Positions 1 through 5,588 of a stretch of 5,588 bases of DNA are shown here, one piece after another; the stretch's first letter is position 1; the number at the start of each line of letters is the position of its first letter. The position numbers were made by a program, and so were the translations under genes. This stretch comes from Candidatus Zixiibacteriota bacterium (GTDB lineage: Bacteria; Zixibacteria; MSB-5A5; CAIYYT01). The notes beneath the pieces are model-generated. The model did not search any database. It saw nothing but the letters and a program-made list of their open reading frames with translations, and had not been told where the DNA came from. The stretch is taken from assembly GCA_963205155.1 (NCBI GenBank), contig CAUJJY010000217.1:1-5588 (forward strand). The letters are read 5' to 3'.

Positions 1-1677
1 GCATTGCTCTTTGTGGTCGGAATGTCTGTCGCAAAACAGCGTCCCGATTTTCAGGATCCGAGCTACTTTCGGGCAAAGAGCGAAACCCCCATTTCTGACC
101 GCGCTGTTGATTATCTGGCAAAGAATCAAACTGACGGCAAAGTTAAGATTTGGGTCTTTTTCACTGATAAAGGCATTTTCAATAAATCCGAATTTACGGC
201 CGCGGCTCTGGCTGCTGATGCCGGTCTGACTCCGCGTGCCAAAGCTCGCCGCGAAAAGCACGGAGTGACAGAGATTCGCTTTACCGAGTTACCGGTAAAC
301 ACCCGCTATGTCAATCAGCTTCAGGCCATGGGCGCGAAAGTACTTAGCACATCCAAGTGGCTTAATTCTGCGGCCATCGAGATTGATCTCGACCGCGTCG
401 GCATGATTGCGGGAATGGAATTCGTCGCACGAGTTCAGCCCACGGCGACCTTCAAACGCCCTCTGGAAGAAATCTCATACGAGAAGTCGACCCCGCAAGG
501 CGAACAACAGTCACTTCAGCCAACCTCACTTTCCTATGGCAACTCACTCGGGCAATTGACGCAAATCAATGTCCCGATCTGTCACGATTCCGGCTATGCC
601 GGCCAGGGAATGATGATCTCGGTCTTCGATACCGGTTTCCGCAAAACGCACTTTTCTTTTGGACAAGCGTACCTCGATGGTCGCGTTATTGCAGAACACG
701 ACTTCGTGTTCAACGACGGCAATGTCTCGAACGAAGTCGGTGACGATGCCAGCGCCTGGAGCCACGGCACCAGCACTTGGTCAACTTGCGGTGGCGCAAA
801 TTCCGGCGTTCACTACGGTCCTGCATATCTCGCCCAGTTCATTCTCTGTAAGACTGAAGACGTCAGAAGCGAGACCGTCCAGGAGGAATACAACTGGACA
901 GCGGCTGTCGAATGGTGTGATTCTATCGGCACCGATATCATCACTTCGTCACTCGGATACACCGACTGGTACGTTACAACCAACTACAATGGCGACTTCT
1001 GTGTGTCAACAATCGCCGCAGACATTGCTGCTTCCTATGGGATACTGGTCGTCAATTCCGCCGGCAACTCGGGCTCCGCACCGCAAACACTTGGTGCGCC
1101 GGCCGATGCCGACAGCATCATCACCGTGGGTGCCGTCAGCTCTACGGGTACCATCGTCAGCTTCTCATCTCGTGGACCAACCGCCGATGGACGCATCAAA
1201 CCTGAAGTCTGCGCACAAGGTTCCAATGTAAGCGTGGCCAGCTCCGGCGGCGACGCTTCCTACGGATTCTCCAGCGGTACCTCGTTCTCGTGTCCGCTGA
1301 CCGCGGGTGCAGCCGCCATTGTCTGGGGTGCCAACCCGACGTGGACCAACATGCAGGTTCGCGAGGCTCTTATGCTCACCGCCAACAACGCTGTATCACC
1401 AAACAATAACTATGGGTGGGGAATCATCAATACTTGGAACGCGCTGAACTATGTGTTTGCTCCGCCGAGTTATATGCCAGGCGATGCCGATGGCAGCGGC
1501 ACCATAACGATTTCAGATGCCGTGTTCATCATCAATTACATCTTCGCATCTGGATCTGCTCCTTCACCGCTTGCCGCGGCAGACGGTGATTGCACCGGAA
1601 CAATCACGATTTCCGACGCCGTGTATATCATCAGCTACATCTTCAACGGCGGACCCGAACCGACACTCTGCTCATAG
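1..1677 (+). CDS. Secreted S8 subtilase with C-terminal type I dockerin (5' end cut by window)
   Basis: This encodes an extracellular serine endopeptidase of the subtilisin family. Counting the Leu codon at base 4 as residue 1, residues 1-10 (with Ala before them) look like the hydrophobic tail of a signal peptide ending in SVA, with cleavage likely before KQ. The frame is open to base 1 and no ribosome site precedes the TTG at 4 or the ATG at 22, so the true start lies upstream. Residues about 46-146 form a prodomain-like region (WVFFTDKG, then SKWLNSAAIEI). The catalytic domain spans about 185-484: Asp209 (VFDTG), His254 (SHGTS), oxyanion Asn355 (NSAGNSG) and Ser427 (SGTSFSCP). The motifs KTEDVRSE, SSLGY and FSSRGPTADGRIKPE fit the FCB-type subfamily I remember as Peptidases_S8_9. 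After a short Pro-containing linker, residues 493-557 are a dockerin. No residue expected for catalysis is missing. Substrate is unknown. The family call is firm; the exact subfamily is from memory. Confidence 0.95.
   Translation, partial: ALLFVVGMSVAKQRPDFQDPSYFRAKSETPISDRAVDYLAKNQTDGKVKIWVFFTDKGIFNKSEFTAAALAADAGLTPRAKARREKHGVTEIRFTELPVNTRYVNQLQAMGAKVLSTSKWLNSAAIEIDLDRVGMIAGMEFVARVQPTATFKRPLEEISYEKSTPQGEQQSLQPTSLSYGNSLGQLTQINVPICHDSGYAGQGMMISVFDTGFRKTHFSFGQAYLDGRVIAEHDFVFNDGNVSNEVGDDASAWSHGTSTWSTCGGANSGVHYGPAYLAQFILCKTEDVRSETVQEEYNWTAAVEWCDSIGTDIITSSLGYTDWYVTTNYNGDFCVSTIAADIAASYGILVVNSAGNSGSAPQTLGAPADADSIITVGAVSSTGTIVSFSSRGPTADGRIKPEVCAQGSNVSVASSGGDASYGFSSGTSFSCPLTAGAAAIVWGANPTWTNMQVREALMLTANNAVSPNNNYGWGIINTWNALNYVFAPPSYMPGDADGSGTITISDAVFIINYIFASGSAPSPLAAADGDCTGTITISDAVYIISYIFNGGPEPTLCS
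1477..1674 (+). repeat. Type I dockerin: two calcium-loop/helix repeats
   Basis: This is the C-terminal module of the plus-strand subtilase. It has two EF-hand-like loops, each followed by a helix. Loop 1 is DADGSGTITISD (residues 494-505), with Asp, Asp, Ser and Asp at loop positions 1, 3, 5 and 12. Loop 2 is DGDCTGTITISD (527-538), with Asp, Asp, Thr and Asp at the same positions. The helices are AVFIINYIF and AVYIISYIF. The best-matching 48-base units are 1498-1545 and 1597-1644, 99 bases apart; they agree at 39 of 48 bases and 14 of 16 residues, which suggests an internal duplication. Dockerins normally bind calcium and dock onto cohesin modules. No cohesin is visible in this window, so the partner is unknown. 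Confidence 0.9.
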
Positions 1678-1701
1678 TACTGTCAGCTATTTCGATAAAC
1701 G

Positions 1702-1731
1702 AACAGGGACTTCCTACGAAGTCCCTGTTTT
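1702..1731 (+). terminator. Rho-independent terminator between convergent genes
   Basis: A perfect inverted repeat has arms AACAGGGACTTC (1702-1713) and GAAGTCCCTGTT (1718-1729) around the loop CTAC. It starts 24 bases after the stop codon of the plus-strand subtilase. The second arm runs into TTTT (1728-1731), then CATTT, a short but reasonable U-tract for the plus strand. Read from the other strand, the stem lies 32 bases past the minus-strand stop but is followed by GTTCGTTTATCG, a poor U-tract. It is clearly a plus-strand terminator and perhaps a weaker one for the minus-strand gene. Confidence 0.88.
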
Positions 1732-1760
1732 CATTTGACCGGGAATCGCTTGCAGGAAAC

Positions 1761-4700
1761 CTACTTGATTAGAACCATCTTACCCTTGGCCTGCAAATTG
1801 TTGCTTTCGACCTGGTAGAAGTACACTCCTGACGGCAAGATAACGCCCTTCTGATCCACAGCCTCCCAGCGGATTCTGTGGTTTCCCGCTGACTGCGCAG
1901 GAACGAGAATCTTGCGGACCAATTGTCCCGACAAGTTGAATATGCTGATGTTGACATCGCCCGACCTTGGAATCGAATACTCAATCGTAGTCGCCGCATT
2001 GAATGGGTTCGGGAAGTTCTGTGTGATCACGAATTCGCGCGGCAGCAGGTCATCGTCCGATTCGACATTTGTGGCTATATCGTGATTGAGCGGCGCGATA
2101 TTGTTGAGCCGTCGGTTGTATCGCCACATCGGGCACGGTGACTTGCTGGCATTCCACTGTGTCCCGACAAAGGAAGTGAACACCAACTCATTTGCCGGTG
2201 TGATCATGATCATATCCGTCCAGCCATCTCGATCAAGATCACCATATATTGGCACATTCGCCTTGGTCGGGTAATCTTGTGTGTGCGGTGCAGCATATAA
2301 CGGCCAACCTGTCAGGAGGTCTCCAGTGGCGCTGAAGGCTTCGACTCTCTGGCGCGGAAACACTCCGAAAAGATCGCGGCCCACCGCCACAACTGCGTCA
2401 GCCCCATTGCGATTATTCACATCAACCAATAGTGGCATCGAAGCAATCCCCGGATGCGCTATGGCTGCCAATAGTCCCTCCATCGGCTGATTAGCAAGGA
2501 CTGGATCTCCATTGGAGTTCCACGCAAACAGGTATCCGTAATTGGCATCGTGAAATGAGACCACCGACTCCGGTCCTCCATCGCCGTCGATATCGCCCAA
2601 AACCGCCATCGGTGGATCGAGAAATCCAGGAATGCCGAGATAACGCGCTTCCCGCCTCAACACATGCAAATCTGCATCCATCACCACGATGTAGTATCCA
2701 AAGTTCTGGTTCTGTTTCGACAAGTATCCCATCAGGACAAGATCGTAGTCGCCATCGCCGTCGGCATCCGCCGCCGTTAGTCCGGAAGGAGTCAGTTGAT
2801 AATCGCCAAACACAAAGCTCATCGTCCGTTGAGTTTCGCCACAGAGATTGATCCGCTTAAGCAGTCCATGCAAGTCCATGACGTACAACTCATCCACCGA
2901 GTCGCGATCCAGATCCGCAACCTGCACCATGTTCCCTTCGAGTTCGAGTGGGAAACATGCACCGGCAGCCCGCTTCGGACTACTTATTCTAATCTGGCTG
3001 GGACCGGCCAAAGTACCGCCCGATTTGTAAATTATTTCATCGAATCCGTCGTGATCGAGATCTCGCGCGAACACCAGCGGAAAGAACGCCTCGGTTAACG
3101 AACCGTACAATGCAGTGCGTGGCGAATTATACACGACATCACGAAAGATTCTCCCTCCCGAAGCCAGCCCGTATATTAGATTTGAAGTCTCCGAAATCAC
3201 CACCAAATCATCAATGGAATCAGAGTCAATTGAACAAACGGCTGGGACTACCAGGAAATTCTCATCCGGCAAATCCGGCATTCCCGCGTACTTGCGATTT
3301 CCGTTCAGATCGAAAAACACAAGTCCCGAATCTGTCCCCACCACGATTTCATTACTGCCATCGCCGTCAAAATCACCATAGTTCGGCATGATCGTCGCAT
3401 CAGCGCCGATTTCGGCGCGCCAGCCGCGATTTTCCGAAAATGGCGAAACGACCGTGATTGCCTCTTCATATGAGTCCTCTATTCCGATAGAGCTGAAAAC
3501 GCGGGCCCGTATGACATAGTCCGCGTTTGGTACAGCCATCAGATCCCAGAAGACGCCTGATTCGCCAATTGATGGTGCAGTCAACTCGGCAATAACTTCC
3601 CAGTCCTCACTGCTCGAAGCCGGTCGAAAATCAACGATCGTTTTCTCAAAATTCCGACAAATCGAGTTCAGTCCTAAGTCCGCACCACCCGACGAGATCT
3701 CATGATCCTCCGGCAGATACAGCTCAACGGTGGCTTCAGGCACCAACAGCACAGCTCTGCGCGACTCATTCGATTCTCCTACTCGAAGGCGAATTTCGTA
3801 AAGACCGGATAACTGTCCCGTGTTCCATGTACCGAGCGCGCCCGAAGCAACTGTCGCTGGGCTTTCTTGAATCATATTCCATTGCGTGTCGCCAATTCGC
3901 CGGTAATCGAGTTTGTAGTGCTCCGTTCCGCCATCAAAGGCTCGGCCAATGATCTCGACAATGCCGCTAATGATCAAACCCTCTCGAGGATATTCGATGC
4001 GGGCCTGCGTCGTCGGTGTCGCTTCAAGGCCCCGCTTTAAGTTCACCCTGCCAAACCCGCTGAACCGATCCCAGCCGACAAGATTTGCTCCCGCGCCTTG
4101 TGGATCAACCAGATCATCGCTTGAAACTCGCAATATTCGCCGGATGCTGTCCGACGAAAGCCCCGGTGACTGTGCACGCATTTCAGCGATAACTCCGGCA
4201 ACATGTGGACATGCCATACTGGTGCCGGAAGCCTCATAGAACCGGTCCGCGACCACATGCACTGCCGGCTCGTTTGAAGGTGGAGCCGCGTACATATCCG
4301 TACTCCCGGCGCGCAGAGATAATATTGACTCACCCGGTGCACAGAGTTCAATGTGCGAACCGTATGTCGAAAATTCCGCTACGAAGTCCCGGCTATTCGT
4401 GGCGCCAACGGCAATGACAAACTCAAACGCCGCAGGATAAAACGCATCTTCAGTTCCGGAGTTGCCGGTTCCAGCGCACAGGACAACACCCTTCTCACGC
4501 GCATATTGCAGGGCATCATGCAATAACAGCGACTCGTATGGCATTCCCCACGACATACTGATTACATCCGCACCATTATCGGCGGCATAAATCACCGCCT
4601 TGGCCGCTAACGATACTGACATCGTTGGGTAAATCTTCAGGGGCATCAACTTTGCATGCTTGGACACCCCGGCAATTCCAAAGTCGTTATTGGATTGAGC

Positions 4701-5510
4701 GGCGATTATGCCGGCACAGTGTGTGCCGTGGCCAAACGTGTCGTTCGGGTCGTTGTCGGAGTAAATCGGGATTGATGCCTCATTGGCTGAATAATCCCAG
4801 CCCCAGGTATCGTCTACATATCCGTTATGATCGTCGTCGGCATTGTTTGCCGGGACCTCGTCAGTATTGTTCCACACGCTGCCGTTCAAGTCCGGATGGA
4901 ATCTGTCGAGACCCGAATCAATGATCGCAACAACCACGTCCGTGCTGTTGCTTTCCATTGACGCATCGGTGCTCTTAATGTCTGCGCCCGCACTTCCGGT
5001 CACCATCGTTTGAACGTCATTGTTGTTTCCCTCAAGGCGCAATACCGAAAAGTATTCCTGGCCGACATTGCGCAAGTTCCACTGGTACGTGAATAAAGCG
5101 TCGTTGGGGACTTCGAACAATTCCAGTTCGTAGTCGGGTTCGGCGTACTCGACCACATCAGATCCAGCCGTTTGAGCAATGAAATCGCGCGCCTCCGCGG
5201 CCGTCGCAAACTCGACAACCCGAATTCTCCCGAACTTGACGCCCGTTTCATAATTAGGGCGAGCTTCGTCAAATTGTCTTACGGATATTGGGTTGGATCT
5301 ACTTAGTATCTCCGCGAGTGCTGACTCGGGCGCCGTCGAGGTCCCACCCTTGGCATACTCTTCTGATTTGCGGATCTTAACAATGACACACCGGGAGTCT
5401 TGACTTTGCCCAAGCTGGTTTCCCTTTGAACCGTAACTGATTGCACTTACTGTCGAAGTCAGTACCGAGAAGACACAGAAGTAGATCATCGCTGATCTTG
5501 TTAGCCGCAT
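1761..5510 (-). CDS. Secreted multidomain S8 subtilase with Ig-like domains, FG-GAP propeller and T9SS-type sorting domain
   Basis: This encodes a 1249-residue extracellular subtilisin-like endopeptidase. The ATG at 5510 is chosen because GGGAGGTGG lies about 10 bases upstream and a clean signal peptide follows (1-23, MRLTR then a hydrophobic stretch ending TVSA). The frame stays open to a TTG at 5573, which lacks both. Residues about 40-130 are an I9-like propeptide (GRIRVVEF, VVEYAEPDYELEL). The S8 domain is about 176-494: Asp198 (AIIDSGLD), His261 (GHGTHCAG), oxyanion Asn350 (GTGNSG), Ser431 (SGTSMACPHVAG), and an acidic DDDHNGYVDD stretch before the His, common in this group. Two Ig-like domains follow (about 502-590 and 591-691), then eight FG-GAP-type motifs (about 696-1129) and a sorting domain (1165-1249). 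The catalytic set is complete, so it should be active. The propeller and Ig-like domains may bind substrate or a surface, but the target is unknown. It converges on another subtilase and is transcribed alone within the window. Confidence 0.95.
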   Translation of the reverse strand: MRLTRSAMIYFCVFSVLTSTVSAISYGSKGNQLGQSQDSRCVIVKIRKSEEYAKGGTSTAPESALAEILSRSNPISVRQFDEARPNYETGVKFGRIRVVEFATAAEARDFIAQTAGSDVVEYAEPDYELELFEVPNDALFTYQWNLRNVGQEYFSVLRLEGNNNDVQTMVTGSAGADIKSTDASMESNSTDVVVAIIDSGLDRFHPDLNGSVWNNTDEVPANNADDDHNGYVDDTWGWDYSANEASIPIYSDNDPNDTFGHGTHCAGIIAAQSNNDFGIAGVSKHAKLMPLKIYPTMSVSLAAKAVIYAADNGADVISMSWGMPYESLLLHDALQYAREKGVVLCAGTGNSGTEDAFYPAAFEFVIAVGATNSRDFVAEFSTYGSHIELCAPGESILSLRAGSTDMYAAPPSNEPAVHVVADRFYEASGTSMACPHVAGVIAEMRAQSPGLSSDSIRRILRVSSDDLVDPQGAGANLVGWDRFSGFGRVNLKRGLEATPTTQARIEYPREGLIISGIVEIIGRAFDGGTEHYKLDYRRIGDTQWNMIQESPATVASGALGTWNTGQLSGLYEIRLRVGESNESRRAVLLVPEATVELYLPEDHEISSGGADLGLNSICRNFEKTIVDFRPASSSEDWEVIAELTAPSIGESGVFWDLMAVPNADYVIRARVFSSIGIEDSYEEAITVVSPFSENRGWRAEIGADATIMPNYGDFDGDGSNEIVVGTDSGLVFFDLNGNRKYAGMPDLPDENFLVVPAVCSIDSDSIDDLVVISETSNLIYGLASGGRIFRDVVYNSPRTALYGSLTEAFFPLVFARDLDHDGFDEIIYKSGGTLAGPSQIRISSPKRAAGACFPLELEGNMVQVADLDRDSVDELYVMDLHGLLKRINLCGETQRTMSFVFGDYQLTPSGLTAADADGDGDYDLVLMGYLSKQNQNFGYYIVVMDADLHVLRREARYLGIPGFLDPPMAVLGDIDGDGGPESVVSFHDANYGYLFAWNSNGDPVLANQPMEGLLAAIAHPGIASMPLLVDVNNRNGADAVVAVGRDLFGVFPRQRVEAFSATGDLLTGWPLYAAPHTQDYPTKANVPIYGDLDRDGWTDMIMITPANELVFTSFVGTQWNASKSPCPMWRYNRRLNNIAPLNHDIATNVESDDDLLPREFVITQNFPNPFNAATTIEYSIPRSGDVNISIFNLSGQLVRKILVPAQSAGNHRIRWEAVDQKGVILPSGVYFYQVESNNLQAKGKMVLIK
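1764..2018 (-). other. T9SS type A / FlgD-like C-terminal sorting domain
   Basis: Residues 1165-1249 start NFPNPFNAATTIEYSIP, pass through VNISIFNLSGQLVRKIL and LPSGVYFYQVES, and end GKMVLIK at the stop. This matches the Por-secretion-tail pattern of FCB-group bacteria, an Ig-like fold also related to FlgD. In Bacteroidetes such tails send proteins through the type IX system and are removed on attachment to the surface. Whether this organism has a type IX system cannot be told from the window. Confidence 0.92.
2124..3425 (-). repeat. FG-GAP/VCBS-type repeats, predicted calcium-loaded beta-propeller
   Basis: Eight related motifs of the form D-x-D-x-D-G-x-x-(D/E) followed by a hydrophobic strand recur every 47-61 residues. 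They begin near residues 713, 760, 817, 866, 915, 973, 1030 and 1091. Examples are GDFDGDGSNEIVVG, ADADGDGDYDLVLMG, GDIDGDGGPESVV and GDLDRDGWTDMIM. Six keep all three loop Asp residues. The second (SIDSDSIDDL) has Ser for the first Asp, and the seventh (DVNNRNGADAV) is degenerate. This is the integrin-alpha-like propeller pattern, so seven or eight blades with calcium in the loops are expected. Such modules often serve binding in secreted proteins; the ligand cannot be read from the sequence. Confidence 0.88.
3438..4007 (-). other. Two Ig-like domains after the protease
   Basis: Residues about 502-590 begin ARIEYPREGLIISGIVEIIG and contain HYKLDYRRIGDTQWNMI and LGTWNTGQLSGLYEIRLRV, the usual pattern of beta-sandwich repeats behind bacterial subtilases. 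Residues about 591-691 repeat the theme more loosely (ATVELYLPEDHEI, FWDLMAVPNADYVIRARV). They probably act as spacers or binding domains. The first assignment is good; the second rests on overall beta-strand pattern and position. Confidence 0.65.
4029..4985 (-). other. S8 catalytic domain of the minus-strand subtilase
   Basis: The catalytic codons are Asp at 4917-4919, His at 4728-4730 and Ser at 4218-4220, with 63 residues between Asp and His and 170 between His and Ser. Motif context (IIDSGLD, GHGTHCAGIIAA, SGTSMACPHVAG) is closer to the thermitase/fervidolysin style than to the plus-strand protease, which has VFDTG, SHGTS and SGTSFSCP. The two genes are therefore distant relatives and not a recent tandem duplication. 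Confidence 0.92.
5442..5510 (-). other. Signal peptide of the minus-strand subtilase
   Basis: The first 23 residues from the ATG have a basic start (MRLTR), a hydrophobic core (AMIYFCVFSVLTS) and a VSA end, predicting cleavage before ISYGS. This marks Sec-dependent export across the inner membrane. There is no Cys just after the cleavage site, so it is not a lipoprotein signal. The 21 extra residues that the TTG start would add (MSLWEWCFRN and onward) would spoil this shape. Confidence 0.87.
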
Positions 5511-5518
5511 AAATTCAT

Positions 5519-5527
5519 CCACCTCCC
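5519..5527 (-). promoter_or_regulatory. Shine-Dalgarno site that decides the start of the minus-strand gene
   Basis: The minus strand reads GGGAGGTGG here, with GGAGGT at 5526-5521 and 10 bases between it and the ATG at 5510-5508. It is a near-perfect anti-16S match at workable spacing, and it selects the ATG over the in-frame TTG at 5573. Confidence 0.85.
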
Positions 5528-5528
5528 A

Positions 5529-5549
5529 CGGAATCCCTGCCAAATTCCG
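5529..5549 (-). promoter_or_regulatory. Interrupted palindrome in the 5' leader (possible operator or hairpin)
   Basis: CGGAAT and ATTCCG are separated by 9 bases and sit immediately upstream of the Shine-Dalgarno site. The element could be an mRNA hairpin next to the ribosome site or a dyad bound by a regulator. Arms of 6 bp are short, and one such palindrome is not unlikely by chance in a leader of this length, so the assignment is tentative. Confidence 0.2.
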
Positions 5550-5588
5550 AAAACACCACTCCCACAATGACAATATACGGCGCCACCC

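Noticed and set aside
22..60. ATG at 22 as the true start of the plus-strand protease
   Set aside because: It has no convincing Shine-Dalgarno, would cut off the hydrophobic residues that look like a signal peptide, and the frame is open to the window edge.
659..1231. A 190-codon open frame on the plus strand inside the first subtilase gene
   Set aside because: It is a shadow frame: it overlaps a domain with all catalytic motifs, has a composition rich in Ser, Thr, Pro and Arg, and shows no recognisable domain or ribosome site.
2555..3391. Several open frames of 60-100 codons on the plus strand opposite the propeller region
   Set aside because: They mirror the Asp/Gly-rich repeat coding on the other strand, giving Arg/Ser/Pro-rich peptides with no family resemblance.
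3403..3418. GC-rich inverted repeat GCGCCGA / TCGGCGC
   Set aside because: It lies inside the coding region of the minus-strand protease (GADATI segment), its full stem would leave only a 2-base loop, and it has no U-tract.
5545..5573. Possible sigma-70 -35 box TTGTCA on the minus strand at 5573-5568
   Set aside because: No acceptable -10 box is found 16-19 bases downstream (TCGGAA, GGAATT). The TATATT at 5577-5572 would need a -35 region mostly outside the window. The promoter cannot be placed.
1..5588. A mobile element, defence or other novel multi-gene system
   Set aside because: Only two genes are present, both with recognisable domains. There are no transposase, integrase, terminal repeats, CRISPR repeats or RNA genes.

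Overview
The window holds two convergent genes, each encoding a large secreted serine protease of the subtilisin family (S8). They face each other across an 83-base gap that contains one strong hairpin terminator. There are no RNA genes, insertion sequences, CRISPR arrays or phage signs. The organism looks like an uncultured member of the Fibrobacteres-Chlorobi-Bacteroidetes (FCB) wider group, with candidate phylum Zixibacteria or a near relative as my best guess. The reasons are the C-terminal sorting domain with its PNPFN motif and terminal KMVLIK on one protease, and the dockerin of the GTITISDAVYIISYIF type on the other. This placement rests on remembered family style and was not searched.

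Bases 1-1677 (+): the 3' part of a subtilase gene whose first codons lie outside the window. The protein runs from the end of a signal peptide through an N-terminal prodomain-like region and an S8 catalytic domain with a complete D/H/N/S set, to a C-terminal type I dockerin with two calcium-loop repeats. Bases 1678-1760: intergenic, with a perfect 12-bp stem and 4-nt loop that ends the plus-strand gene and could also serve the minus-strand gene.

Bases 1761-5510 (-): a 1249-residue subtilase. In order it has a signal peptide, an I9-like propeptide, an S8 catalytic domain, two Ig-like domains, a series of eight FG-GAP/VCBS-type motifs that should form a beta-propeller, and a T9SS type A (FlgD-like Ig) sorting domain. 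A strong Shine-Dalgarno fixes its start at the ATG at 5510 and not at a farther TTG. Bases 5511-5588 are its 5' leader and carry the Shine-Dalgarno and a small interrupted palindrome.

The two proteases are on opposite strands and cannot share an operon. Both would act outside the cytoplasm in protein degradation or processing, but they carry different C-terminal address modules (dockerin versus sorting domain), so they probably end up in different places. I see no new multi-gene system here. The points worth a second look are the pairing of two differently addressed proteases, the domain architecture of each, and a cysteine pair in the dockerin.
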